From NCBI GenBank assembly GCA_018241895.1, contig JAFECX010000007.1, positions 1 to 63,897 of the forward strand: a DNA stretch of 63,897 nt, read 5' to 3'. The position numbers and the translations under genes are program-made. This DNA is from Pseudomonadota bacterium (GTDB lineage: Bacteria; Pseudomonadota; Gammaproteobacteria; Burkholderiales; Burkholderiaceae_C). Positions 23,406-33,412 of the stretch are shown piece after piece. The notes beneath the pieces were generated by a model. The model was not told the origin of the DNA and ran no database searches. It was given only the letters and a program-made list of their open reading frames with translations. Numbering within the stretch: the first letter of the stretch is position 1; every line of letters begins with the position of its first letter.

Positions 23406-25064
23406 TCAGACGCGGTTCCAGTCGAAGGCGGCCTTCTCGCCCTTGCCGTAGACCTTGAGCGCCCCCTTGTCGCCGACGGCGTTGGGGCGCTGGAAGATCC
23501 AGTTCTGCCATGCGCTCAGGCGTCCGAAGACGCGCGTGGCCATCGTCTCGGTGCCGTTGAAGCGCAGGTTGGCCTCCATGCCGGTGAGCGCGTCGGGGCT
23601 CATCGCCACGCGCTCCTCGATCGCGATGCGCGTCTCGTCGGGCCAGTCGATGTCGTCGGGCGCCGAGGTCACGAGACCGGCCGCGAGCGCCGCCGCGGCG
23701 TCCAGCGGCTGGCCGATGCGCGCGCGCGCCGCATCGAGCGCGGCCGGCTCGTCGTAGAAGCGGCGCGCCAGGCGGCTCTGGCCGGTGGCCATTGGATAGA
23801 AGCCGAAGTTGACTTCGCCGAGCGTGATCTTCGGCGCACGCGCCGGCGCGTCGGGCAGCGCCAGCATGTAGCTGCGGTCGCAGGCCAGCGCCAGCTCGAG
23901 CAGCGTGCCGGCGAAGCACGAGCCCGGCTCGATCAGCGCAAACAGGCTGCGCGCGCTCACGTCGAGGCGGCTCAGCGTGCGGCGCAGCGCACCGATGGTC
24001 TCGCGCACGAACCAATGGTCCTTGTGCGCCACCAGTGCGGCGTCGCTCGCGGCCAGCGCCTGGGCCTCGCCTGCGGTCCTCAGCAGCCAGGTGCCGATCG
24101 TCGGCTCGTTGGTGCGCATCGACAGAATCGCATCGTCGAGCTCGCGCGCGAGCACGAGCGGGTACCAGGCGGCACCCGCCGCCTCGATGCCGGCGACGTC
24201 GGCGGGCTGGACGCCGGACGGCGCCTTCACGGTGAAGCTGGCCGTGCGTCGCGCGCGGTCGATCTCGACCGTGACCTGCGAATAGCGCAGCGCATCGGCC
24301 TCGATCGTGCGCGCCAGCGGCGCCAGCGCGACTCCCTTGGCAGCGGCCGGGCGATCGCTCGCGCCGGCGAGTTCGAGCGCACGCTCTTGCACGCGCGCGG
24401 CGAACTGCGCCGGGCGCGCGATGTCGTCGACCAGGCGCCAGTCCTTGGCCTTTTGCCCGCGCACGCCTTCGGTGGTGGTGCAGAAGACGTCGGCCAGGTC
24501 GTGCCGCACGTGGCGCTTGTCGGTCACGCGCGTCAGGCCGCCGGTGCCGGGCAGCACGCCCAGCAGCGGCACCTCGGGCAGGCTGACCGAGCTGTTGCGG
24601 TCGTCGACGAGGATGATCTCGTCGCAGGCCAGCGCCAGCTCGTAGCCGCCGCCGGCGCACGAACCGTTGACGGCGGCGATGAACTTCAGGCCGCTGTGCT
24701 GCGAGCTGTCCTCGATGCCGTTGCGCGTCTCGTTCGTGAACTTGCAGAAGTTGACCTTCCACGCGTGGCTCGACACGCCGAGCATGAAGATGTTGGCGCC
24801 CGAGCAGAACACCTTGTCCTTGAGGCTCGTGACGACCACCGTGCGCACTTCGGGGTGCTCGAAGCGGATGCGGTCGAGCGCGTCGGCGAGCTCGATGTCG
24901 ACGCCCAGGTCGTAGCTGTTGAGCTTGAGCTTGTAGCCCGGGCGCAGGCCGGCGTTCTCGTCGAAGTCGGCGCTCAGCTTGGCCACCGGGCCCTCGAAGT
25001 GCAGCTTCCAGTGGCGGTAGCGCGAGGGATCGGTCTGGTAGTCGACGCGCGTTGCGGCGGCCAT
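23406..25064 (-). CDS. boxC: 2,3-epoxybenzoyl-CoA dihydrolase BoxC
   Basis: BoxC opens the epoxide ring with two water molecules, giving 3,4-didehydroadipyl-CoA semialdehyde and formate. The 552-residue protein contains two crotonase-like halves: one with FCSGANIFMLG and NGSCAGGGYELALACDE, the other with GSCFAGTLLELALACDRSYM. AAGGAG lies seven bases before the ATG at 25064. It is the first gene of the boxC-boxB-boxA transcript, driven from the promoter with two BoxR-type sites between boxC and boxR. Confidence 0.96.
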   Translation of the reverse strand: MAAATRVDYQTDPSRYRHWKLHFEGPVAKLSADFDENAGLRPGYKLKLNSYDLGVDIELADALDRIRFEHPEVRTVVVTSLKDKVFCSGANIFMLGVSSHAWKVNFCKFTNETRNGIEDSSQHSGLKFIAAVNGSCAGGGYELALACDEIILVDDRNSSVSLPEVPLLGVLPGTGGLTRVTDKRHVRHDLADVFCTTTEGVRGQKAKDWRLVDDIARPAQFAARVQERALELAGASDRPAAAKGVALAPLARTIEADALRYSQVTVEIDRARRTASFTVKAPSGVQPADVAGIEAAGAAWYPLVLARELDDAILSMRTNEPTIGTWLLRTAGEAQALAASDAALVAHKDHWFVRETIGALRRTLSRLDVSARSLFALIEPGSCFAGTLLELALACDRSYMLALPDAPARAPKITLGEVNFGFYPMATGQSRLARRFYDEPAALDAARARIGQPLDAAAALAAGLVTSAPDDIDWPDETRIAIEERVAMSPDALTGMEANLRFNGTETMATRVFGRLSAWQNWIFQRPNAVGDKGALKVYGKGEKAAFDWNRV

Positions 25065-25080
25065 GTCAGTCTCCTTATGA

Positions 25081-25094
25081 TGCATGAAAGTGCG
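25081..25094. promoter_or_regulatory. Putative BoxR operator, downstream site at boxC promoter
   Basis: The plus strand reads TGCA-TGAAAG-TGCG, a TGCA-N6-TGC motif. It lies between the predicted transcription start and the boxC ribosome binding site, in inverted orientation to the site at 25145-25158; the pair shares TGCATNAAAGTGC. I recall TGCA-N6-TGCA as the BoxR box of Azoarcus. Confidence 0.7.
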
Positions 25095-25116
25095 TACCTC
25101 TTGATCGATGACACGT

Positions 25117-25145
25117 ATGATATTGCGTATGCTTGTCGCAAGCAA
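25117..25145 (-). promoter_or_regulatory. boxC: Predicted boxCBA promoter
   Basis: On the minus strand TTGCTT (25145-25140) and TATCAT (25122-25117) are separated by 17 bp, a sigma-70-type spacing with a good -10. The promoter is flanked by two inverted TGCA-N6-TGC sites, one touching the -35 element and one after the start point, an arrangement suited to repression. The region is conspicuously AT-richer than its surroundings. Confidence 0.6.
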
Positions 25146-25158
25146 GCACTTTTATGCA
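25145..25158. promoter_or_regulatory. Putative BoxR operator, upstream site at boxC promoter
   Basis: The minus strand reads TGCA-TAAAAG-TGCT, a TGCA-N6-TGC motif abutting the -35 element of the predicted boxC promoter. Together with the site at 25081-25094 it forms an inverted pair whose centres are 64 bp apart. Confidence 0.7.
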
Positions 25159-25166
25159 TTACCGGT

Positions 25167-26135
25167 TCAAGCCGGCATCGACAGCGCGTCGCGCACCAGC
25201 TTGCGCAGCGCGAGATGCGTCGCCTCGAGCGGCTGCGCGCTCGTGTCGAGCTTGAACTCTGCCTTCGAGTAGAAGGCAGCGCGGCCGGCAAGGATGCTCC
25301 TGAGATCGTCCATCGCCTCCTTGCCGGCACCGCCGCCCATCGGGCGCGTGTCACCTTGCGCCAGCACGCGGCGCATGTGGTCCTCGGCATCGGCGTACAG
25401 CCACACGGTGGTGCAATGCGCAAGCAGCAGGTTGAAAGTGGCGGGGTCGCTCACCAGCCCGCCCGGCGTCGCGATGACCGCCTCCGGATAGATCTGGATC
25501 GCCTCCTCGAGCGCGCGTCGCTCGTAGCGGCGGTACGCGTTCTGCCCGTACAGCGACTGGATCTCGTGGATCGTGCAGCCGGCGAACTGCTCGATCTGGC
25601 GGCTCAGTTCGACGAACGGAAAGTCCAGGTCGTCGGCCAACCGCCGCCCCAGCGTCGACTTGCCCGCACCGCGCAGCCCGATGAGCGCCACGCGCGGGCT
25701 GCGCGCGACGTTGGCGCCGCCGGTGCCGAGCAGCTCGCCGACGGCGATGCGCACGCGGCGCAGCGTCGCCTCGTCGCGCCCCTCGAGCATCTCGCGCAGC
25801 ATCAGCCACTCGGGCGACGAGGTCGTGATGTCGCCGAGCAGTTCGGCGAGCGAACACTGCAGCGCCTGCGCCACGTGCAGCAGGATCAGGATGGACGCGT
25901 TGCCGACGCCGTACTCGAGGTTGGCGAGGTGCCGCTCAGAAAAGTCCGCCGCCGCAGCCAGCGCCTTGCGCGTGATGCCGCGGCGCGCGCGCAGCGCACG
26001 CACGCGCTCGCCCAGCGCGACCAGGAACGGGTCTTTGTCCTCATGCGCCGCGCCGCCGAGCGGCGTAGGCTTCACGGCATCCTGCGGCGCATCGGGCGAG
26101 TTGACGAGGGGCCGCTGCACTATCGTGCTTGACAT
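25167..26135 (-). CDS. boxR: BoxR transcriptional regulator of benzoyl-CoA catabolism
   Basis: BoxR is a repressor released by benzoyl-CoA. The 322-residue protein has an N-terminal XRE-type helix-turn-helix (about residues 40-98; GITRKALAAAADFSERHLANLEYG) joined to a shikimate-kinase-like domain with a P-loop (GLRGAGKST, near residue 152). The usual shikimate-binding DxD position reads ELS, so kinase activity is unlikely and the fold probably binds the CoA effector. It is 102 bp upstream of boxC on the same strand. Its own promoter carries two TGCA-N6-TGC sites, which points to autoregulation. Confidence 0.93.
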   Translation of the reverse strand: MSSTIVQRPLVNSPDAPQDAVKPTPLGGAAHEDKDPFLVALGERVRALRARRGITRKALAAAADFSERHLANLEYGVGNASILILLHVAQALQCSLAELLGDITTSSPEWLMLREMLEGRDEATLRRVRIAVGELLGTGGANVARSPRVALIGLRGAGKSTLGRRLADDLDFPFVELSRQIEQFAGCTIHEIQSLYGQNAYRRYERRALEEAIQIYPEAVIATPGGLVSDPATFNLLLAHCTTVWLYADAEDHMRRVLAQGDTRPMGGGAGKEAMDDLRSILAGRAAFYSKAEFKLDTSAQPLEATHLALRKLVRDALSMPA

Positions 26136-26165
26136 CGTGTCGGAAATTCCCGTAGATTCAGGGTG

Positions 26166-26179
26166 CGCACAATACTGCA
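26166..26179. promoter_or_regulatory. Putative BoxR operator over the boxR -10
   Basis: The minus strand reads TGCA-GTATTG-TGCG (TGCA-N6-TGC). It overlaps the predicted boxR -10 element TATTGT, a position where a bound repressor would block transcription. Confidence 0.6.
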
Positions 26180-26197
26180 TTCCAGCGTGCGCTGCAA
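26169..26197 (-). promoter_or_regulatory. boxR: Predicted boxR promoter
   Basis: On the minus strand TTGCAG (26197-26192) and TATTGT (26174-26169) are 17 bp apart. Each hexamer lies inside one of two TGCA-N6-TGC motifs. The same 90-bp region must also carry the divergent promoter for the DUF4863-bclA transcript, so one set of sites could control both directions. Confidence 0.5.
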
Positions 26198-26206
26198 GCT
26201 GGTGCC
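26193..26206. promoter_or_regulatory. Putative BoxR operator over the boxR -35
   Basis: The plus strand reads TGCA-AGCTGG-TGCC (TGCA-N6-TGC). It overlaps the predicted boxR -35 hexamer TTGCAG and lies 20 bp before the DUF4863 start, so it may also affect the divergent transcript. Confidence 0.5.
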
Positions 26207-26225
26207 GACGACAGGAGCCTTGCCG

Positions 26226-26693
26226 ATGACTCCCAGCGAGTTCCGCGCCCACGTGGCCACGCTCACCGATCAACTCGCGGGCCGCGCGCTCGACGCCGAG
26301 CTCGAGCGCTGGCTCAACGCCACGCACGGGCCGGGCAGCGCCACCTACGCCACGCTGGCCGCCGGCTGCGAGGCAGGCGTGCGCGACGGCTGGCTGTGCA
26401 ACCGCGAGGGCGCAGGCATCCGCTACGGCCGCATCTTCAAGCCCGCCGACGACCTGCACGGCCACTCCGTCGACGTGGTCGACATGACCGACATCGCCGG
26501 CCCGCACCACGTGCATCCGCTGGGCGAGATCGACCTCATCGTGCCGCAGGACGGCAGTGCGGCGACGTTCGACGATCGCCCGGCCGGCTGGTGCGTCTAC
26601 GGTCCGGGCAGCGCGCATCGGCCCACGGTGAGCGGCGGCCGGGCGCTGGTGTTGTACCTGCTGCCGCAGGGCGCCATCCAGTTCAGCGGTTGA
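26226..26693 (+). CDS. DUF4863 family protein (PnbB-like fold)
   Basis: The 155-residue protein has a helical N-terminus and a cupin-like C-terminal part with GPHHVHPLGEIDLIVPQ, whose His and Glu could bind metal. The family is named DUF4863 and includes 4-hydroxylaminobenzoate lyase, and members are frequent in box gene clusters. The ATG at 26226 follows AGGAG. It is the first gene of the plus-strand transcript that continues into benzoate-CoA ligase. Its role in benzoate breakdown is not established. Confidence 0.75.
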   Translation: MTPSEFRAHVATLTDQLAGRALDAELERWLNATHGPGSATYATLAAGCEAGVRDGWLCNREGAGIRYGRIFKPADDLHGHSVDVVDMTDIAGPHHVHPLGEIDLIVPQDGSAATFDDRPAGWCVYGPGSAHRPTVSGGRALVLYLLPQGAIQFSG

Positions 26694-26739
26694 ACGCCAC
26701 GTCGCCGGCCGCGCCACACGAACCCCCGAGGAGACCACG

Positions 26740-28325
<1,586 letters not shown>

Positions 28326-28329
<4 letters not shown>

Positions 28330-29210
28330 GCGCGCCCGAGTTCGCGCGGCTGCGCTGGTGCGGGCGCGACGTCCGGGTCGAAGTGCGCTGGATCGCGCCC
28401 GAAGCCACCGCGGCGCCGCTCGTCGTGTTCCTGCACGAGGGCCTGGGCTCGGTGTCGATGTGGCGCGACTTCCCCGAGCGCCTGTGCGCCGCGGCGCGCT
28501 GCCGCGGACTGGTCTACTCGCGCCCGGGCTACGGCCGGAGCACGCCACGCGCGCCCGACGAGCACTGGCAGCCCGACTTCATGCACCGCCAGGCGCTCGA
28601 GGTGCTGCCGGCGCTGTTCGAGGCACTCGGCATCGACACCGCGGCCGACCCGCCGTGGCTGCTCGGCCACAGCGACGGCGGCACGATCGCGCTGCTGTAC
28701 GCGGCGCGCTTCGTGCGCCGCTGCGCCGGCGTGATCGCGCTCGCGCCGCACATCCTGGCCGAGGCGTACGGCCTGGCGAGCATCCGCCGCGCGCGCGTCG
28801 CGTATCTCGAGGGCGACCTGCGGCAGCGCCTCGCACGCCACCACGCCGACCCCGACAGCGCCTTCTGGGGCTGGAACGACGTCTGGCTCGATCCGCGCTT
28901 CGAGCGCTGGTCGATCGAGGACGAGATCGCGCCCATCCGCTGTCCGGTGCTCGCGGTCCAGGGCCTGGACGACGAGTACGGCACGCTCGAGCAGGTGCGC
29001 GGCATCGCGCGCCGCGTGCCGCAGACGCGCGTGCTCGAGCTGCCCGCGTGCGGCCACTCGGCACACCGCGACCAGCCCGAGGCCGTCATCGCCGCCAGCG
29101 TGGCGATGCTGACCGAAGCGGCTGCAGCGGCTGCAGCCGCCGCAGCCACTGCCCACGCGGCCCCGGACGCATCGGGCCCTGCCCCGAGCGGCCGCGCGCG
29201 CGCCGCCTGA
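28326..29210 (+). CDS. Alpha/beta hydrolase
   Basis: The 294-residue protein has the nucleophile elbow GHSDGG, an oxyanion-hole region LHEGLGSVSMW, a later Asp (QGLDDEYG) and a final His (CGHSAHRDQP), so the catalytic triad looks complete. The start is taken as a TTG at 28326 overlapping the bclA stop (TTGA). A short poly-Ala tract follows residue 260. Hydrolases of this kind recur in box clusters; hydrolysis of a CoA thioester or of an off-pathway lactone is plausible, but the substrate is unknown. Confidence 0.85.
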
Positions 29211-29237
29211 TAGGCTCGCGCCCTGCCCGCCCCAGCC

Positions 29238-30119
29238 ATGGACGCCGCCACCTTCCTCATCCAGTGCCTGAACGCGCTGCAGTACGGACTGCTGCTGTTC
29301 CTGGTGGCCAGCGGCCTGACGTTGATCTTCGGCATCATGGGCGTCATCAACCTCGCGCACGGCAGCTTCTACATGATCGGCGCGTACATGGCGTACGCGC
29401 TGGTGCCGTGGGTGGCGTCGACGCTGGGCGGCGGGTTCTTCGCGACGCTCGCGCTCGGCGTGGCGCTGTCGGTGCTGCTGGGCTACGTGCTCGAGTGGGC
29501 GTTCTTCAGCTTCCTGTACGAACGCGAGCACCTGCAGCAGGTGCTGATGACCTACGGCCTCATCCTCGTCTTCGAGGAACTGCGCAGCCTGCTCGTCGGC
29601 GACGACGTGCACGGCGTCAAGGCGCCCGCGTATCTCGCCGGCACCTTCGCCCTCGGCGACGTGATGACCTATCCGGTGTACCGGCTCTTCATCTCCGGCG
29701 TGTGCCTGGCGGTGGCGCTGGGCATGTACTTCGTGTTCGCACACACGCGCCTGGGCATGACGATCCGCGCCGGCAGCGTCAACCGCGAGATGGTGCAAAG
29801 CCTGGGCATCGACATCAAGTTCCTGTTTCGCGTCGTCTTCGCCGCCGGCGTCGCGCTGGCCGTGCTGGCGGGCATGGTGGCCGCGCCCGTCAGCTCGGTC
29901 TACCCGGGCATGGGCAACACGGTGCTCATCGTGTGCTTCGTCGTCGTCGTGATCGGCGGCATCGGCTCGATCCGCGGCGCGCTGCTGGCGTCGCTGCTGA
30001 TCGGCGTCGTCGACACCTTCGGCAAGGTGCTGCTGCCCGAGGCTGCCGGCGTGCTCGTGTACCTGCTGATGGCGCTCATCCTGCTGTGGCGGCCCGAGGG
30101 CCTGTTCAGGGCCGGCTGA
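29238..30119 (+). CDS. livH: Branched-chain-type ABC transporter permease (LivH family)
   Basis: The 293-residue inner-membrane protein has about eight hydrophobic helices and the LivH pattern VASGLTLIFGIMGVINLAHGSFYMIGAY. It pairs with the LivM-type permease encoded next. It is placed 27 bp after the hydrolase in the benzoate operon, so benzoate or a related aromatic acid is the likely cargo rather than a branched-chain amino acid. No substrate-binding protein gene accompanies it in the window. Confidence 0.93.
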   Translation: MDAATFLIQCLNALQYGLLLFLVASGLTLIFGIMGVINLAHGSFYMIGAYMAYALVPWVASTLGGGFFATLALGVALSVLLGYVLEWAFFSFLYEREHLQQVLMTYGLILVFEELRSLLVGDDVHGVKAPAYLAGTFALGDVMTYPVYRLFISGVCLAVALGMYFVFAHTRLGMTIRAGSVNREMVQSLGIDIKFLFRVVFAAGVALAVLAGMVAAPVSSVYPGMGNTVLIVCFVVVVIGGIGSIRGALLASLLIGVVDTFGKVLLPEAAGVLVYLLMALILLWRPEGLFRAG

Positions 30120-31141
30120 TGGACGCCATCGACGCCGCCGCAGCGCCCGCACGGGGCAAGCTCGCCTTCGTCGCGCTCGTGTTCGGCGCGCTCGCGCTGT
30201 ACCCGCTCGTGGCCAGCGGCTTCGGCTCCGACCTGGCGACCAAGATCATGATCTTCGCCATCTTCGCGCTCAGCCTCGAGCTGATCGTGGGCGGCGCCGG
30301 CCTCGTCAGCTTCGGCCACGCCGCCTTCTTCGGCATCGGCGCCTACGGCGTGGTGCTGCTGACGCCCGCCGACGGCCCCGCCAGCGCCTGGTGGCTGCTG
30401 CCGGCGGCGGTGGCTCTGGCGGCGGTGTACGCGCTGGCCGTCGGTGCGCTGTCGCTGCGCACGCGCGGCATCTACTTCATCATGGTGACGCTCGCCTTCG
30501 CGCAGATGGCCTACTACGTCGTGCACGACACGCCGCTGGGCGGCGGCACCGACGGCATCTACCTCAACGCGCGGCCGGCCTTCGGCACGCTGCTCGCGCT
30601 CGAGGGCGGGCGCACGATGTACTACGTCGTCTACGCCGTGCTGCTGGCGGTGTTCGCGCTGCTCGCCGTGCTCAGGCGCTCGCGCTTCGGGCGCGCGCTG
30701 GCCGGCATCCGCGTCAACGAGCAGCGCATGCGCGCCACCGGCTACTCGACCTATCCGTACAAGCTCGCGGCGTTCACGATCTCGGGTGCGATCGCCGGCC
30801 TCGGCGGCTTCCTCTACGCGGTCAAGGACGGCTTCGTGAACCCCGAGCTGCTGGCCTGGAACGAGTCGGGCGCGGTGCTCATCATGATCATCCTCGGCGG
30901 CATCGGGCATCTGCGCGGCGCGCTGATCGGTGCCTTCGCCTACGCGCTGCTGCAGGAGTTCTTCAAGTCCGACGCCGTCTTCGGCGCCTTCGCCAAGCAC
31001 TGGCTGCTCGGCATGGGCGTGACGATCATCGCCAGCGTGGCGCTGCTGCCGCGCGGCCTCGTCGGCATTCCCGCGATGCTGCGCCGGCGCCGCGCGCGCC
31101 GTGGTCCGACGAGCACCGAGGTGCGCGATGAACCGGCCTGA
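30119..31141 (+). CDS. livM: Branched-chain-type ABC transporter permease (LivM family)
   Basis: The 340-residue inner-membrane protein has about nine helices and the LivM signatures GLVSFGHAAFFGIGAY and RGIYFIMVTLAFAQM. Its ATG overlaps the livH stop by one base (TGATG), indicating coupled translation. It forms the second half of the membrane channel of the presumed benzoate importer. Its 3' end overlaps the livG start by 14 bp. Confidence 0.93.
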   Translation: MDAIDAAAAPARGKLAFVALVFGALALYPLVASGFGSDLATKIMIFAIFALSLELIVGGAGLVSFGHAAFFGIGAYGVVLLTPADGPASAWWLLPAAVALAAVYALAVGALSLRTRGIYFIMVTLAFAQMAYYVVHDTPLGGGTDGIYLNARPAFGTLLALEGGRTMYYVVYAVLLAVFALLAVLRRSRFGRALAGIRVNEQRMRATGYSTYPYKLAAFTISGAIAGLGGFLYAVKDGFVNPELLAWNESGAVLIMIILGGIGHLRGALIGAFAYALLQEFFKSDAVFGAFAKHWLLGMGVTIIASVALLPRGLVGIPAMLRRRRARRGPTSTEVRDEPA

Positions 31142-31892
31142 ACCCGCGCCCGACGTGCTGCTGCGCTGCGAGGGCGTGACGCGGCGCTGGGGCGGCCTGG
31201 TCGCGGTGAGCGCGGTCTCGCTCGCCTTCGAGCGCGGCACCGTGCACGCGGTGATCGGCACCAACGGCGCCGGCAAGTCGACGCTCGTCAACATGCTGTC
31301 GGGCGAGCTGGCGCTGTCCGAAGGCCGCGTCGAGCTGCTCGGTCACGACGTGACGCGCTGGTCGCAGCCGCGCCGTGCGCGCGCCGGGCTGGGCCGCAGC
31401 TACCAGCGCAACACGATCTATCCGAGCTTCACGGTGTTCGAGAACTGCCGCCTCGCGGCACAGGCGCGGCTGCAGAAGCCCTGGCACGGTTGGCAGGACG
31501 CGCGGCGCTGCGAACGCACCGTCGCCGCCGCGCGCGAAGCCGCTGCACGTGCCGGGCTGGCCGGCGTGCTCCAGCGCGAGGCCGGCCTGCTGTCGCACGG
31601 CGCCAAGCGCCAGCTCGAGGTCGCGATGTGCCTGGCCACGCAGCCGCAGGTGCTGCTGCTCGACGAGCCGCTGGCCGGCATGGGCGCCGAGGAGACCGAC
31701 CGCATGCTCGCCCTGCTGGCCGAGCTGCGCCCCGGGCACGCCATCCTGCTCGTCGAGCACGACATGGACGCCGTGTTCCGCATCGCCGACCGCATCACCG
31801 TGATGGTCAACGGCGGCGTCATCGCCTCCGACACGCCGCCGGCGGTGCGCGCCAACGCCGAGGTGCAGGCCGCGTACCTGGGCGAGCATTGA
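31128..31892 (+). CDS. livG: Branched-chain-type ABC transporter ATPase (LivG family)
   Basis: The 254-residue ATPase has Walker A (GTNGAGKST), a signature-like [12 protein letters not shown] region, Walker B ([11 protein letters not shown]) and the H-loop (LLVEHDMD), and a LivG-type C-terminal extension ending VQAAYLGEH. The start at 31128 overlaps livM. Liv-type importers normally also have a LivF ATPase and a binding protein; neither follows, since the next gene is a dehydrogenase. It may work as a homodimer or with a LivF encoded elsewhere. Confidence 0.92.
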   Translation: MNRPEPAPDVLLRCEGVTRRWGGLVAVSAVSLAFERGTVHAVIGTNGAGKSTLVNMLSGELALSEGRVELLGHDVTRWSQPRRARAGLGRSYQRNTIYPSFTVFENCRLAAQARLQKPWHGWQDARRCERTVAAAREAAARAGLAGVLQREAGLLSHGAKRQLEVAMCLATQPQVLLLDEPLAGMGAEETDRMLALLAELRPGHAILLVEHDMDAVFRIADRITVMVNGGVIASDTPPAVRANAEVQAAYLGEH

Positions 31893-31942
31893 GGCTGCCG
31901 CGCCACGGCGCCGCAGCCCGGATCGAACCGGAGCCTCCCGCC

Positions 31943-33373
31943 ATGTACCCCACCCTCAGCCTCTACATCGACGGCCGCTTCCTGCACGGCGACGGCCGCA
32001 AGGTGCAGGACATCGTCAATCCGGCCACCGACGAGGTGATCGGCAAGCTGCCGCACGCCAGCCGCGCCGACCTCGACGCCGCGCTTGCCGCTGCCGAACG
32101 CGCCTTCGCCGGCTGGAAGAAGAGCTCGCCGATCGAGCGCAGCAAGGTGCTGCGCCGCGTCGCGGAGCTGGCGCGCGAGCGCGCACAGGACATCGGCCGC
32201 CACATCACGCTCGACCAGGGCAAGCCGCTGGCCGAATCGGTGGGCGAGGTCGTCGCCTGCTCCGAGCACGCCGAGTGGCATGCCGAGGAATGCCGCCGCA
32301 TCTACGGCCGCGTGATCCCGGCGCGCGCCGACGGCGTGCGCCAGCTCGTGCTGCGCGAGCCGATCGGCGTGTGCGCTGCCTTCACGCCGTGGAACTTCCC
32401 GTTCAACCAGGCCATCCGCAAGATCTGCGCCGCCGTGGGCGCCGGCTGCACGATCATCGTCAAGGGCCCGGAGGACGCGCCGAGCGCGGTCGTGGCGCTG
32501 GCGCAGCTCTTTCACGACGCCGGTCTGCCTGCGGGCGTGCTCAACGTCGTCTGGGGCGTGCCGCACGAGGTCAGCGACTACCTGATCAAGAGCCCCGTCG
32601 TGCGCAAGATCTCGTTCACGGGTTCGGTGGCGGTGGGCAAGCAACTCGCCGCACTCGCCGGCTCGCTGATGAAGCGCTGCACGATGGAGCTCGGCGGCCA
32701 CGCGCCAGTGATCGTCTGCGACGACGCCGACCTCGAACTCGCCGCGAAGATGCTGGTGCCGTTCAAGTTCCGCAACGCCGGCCAGGTGTGCGTCTCGCCG
32801 ACGCGCTTTTACGTGCAGGAGGGTGCTTACGATCGCTTCGTCGCAGAGTTCCTGAAGCGCACCGAGTCCGTCAAGGTCGGCGACGGTCTGGACGCGGCGA
32901 CGAAGATGGGCCCGCTGGCACAGAAGCGGCGCGTGCCGGCGGTGGCCGGCTTCGTCGACGATGCGCTGGCGCGCGGCGCCACCGTGCTTGCCGGCGGCGC
33001 GCCGCTGCCGGGCAGCGGCAACTTCTTCGCCCCCACCGTCATCGCCGACCTGCCCGACGACAGCCGGCTGATGACCGAGGAGCCCTTCGGGCCGGTGGCG
33101 GGCCTCGTGCGCTTCAGGAGCGTCGACGAGGTGCTCGCGCGCGCCAACCGCCTGCCCTACGGCCTCGCCGCCTACGCCTTCACCACTTCGACGAAGAACG
33201 CGACGGCGCTCGCCAACGGCCTCGAGGCCGGCATGGTGTCGATCAACCACCTCGGCCTGGCGCTGGCCGAAACGCCCTTCGGCGGCATCAAGGACAGCGG
33301 CTACGGCAGCGAAGGCGGCAGCGAGACCTTCGACGGCTACCTCGTCACGAAGTTCGTCACGCAGCTGAACTGA
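31943..33373 (+). CDS. NAD(P)-dependent aldehyde dehydrogenase (GabD-like)
   Basis: The 476-residue protein has the aldehyde dehydrogenase catalytic Glu ([11 protein letters not shown]), the catalytic Cys ([13 protein letters not shown]) and the N-terminal [14 protein letters not shown] start region. Overall it resembles succinate-semialdehyde dehydrogenase. It is the last plus-strand gene of the benzoate island, 50 bp after livG, so it probably oxidises 3,4-didehydroadipyl-CoA semialdehyde, the BoxC product. That is the job of BoxD elsewhere, but I cannot show it is orthologous to BoxD. It converges on the FGGY kinase gene. Confidence 0.88.
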   Translation: MYPTLSLYIDGRFLHGDGRKVQDIVNPATDEVIGKLPHASRADLDAALAAAERAFAGWKKSSPIERSKVLRRVAELARERAQDIGRHITLDQGKPLAESVGEVVACSEHAEWHAEECRRIYGRVIPARADGVRQLVLREPIGVCAAFTPWNFPFNQAIRKICAAVGAGCTIIVKGPEDAPSAVVALAQLFHDAGLPAGVLNVVWGVPHEVSDYLIKSPVVRKISFTGSVAVGKQLAALAGSLMKRCTMELGGHAPVIVCDDADLELAAKMLVPFKFRNAGQVCVSPTRFYVQEGAYDRFVAEFLKRTESVKVGDGLDAATKMGPLAQKRRVPAVAGFVDDALARGATVLAGGAPLPGSGNFFAPTVIADLPDDSRLMTEEPFGPVAGLVRFRSVDEVLARANRLPYGLAAYAFTTSTKNATALANGLEAGMVSINHLGLALAETPFGGIKDSGYGSEGGSETFDGYLVTKFVTQLN

Positions 33374-33412
33374 GCCGGCGGGTGGTGCGCGGCCGTGCCT
33401 GCCCGCGACACG

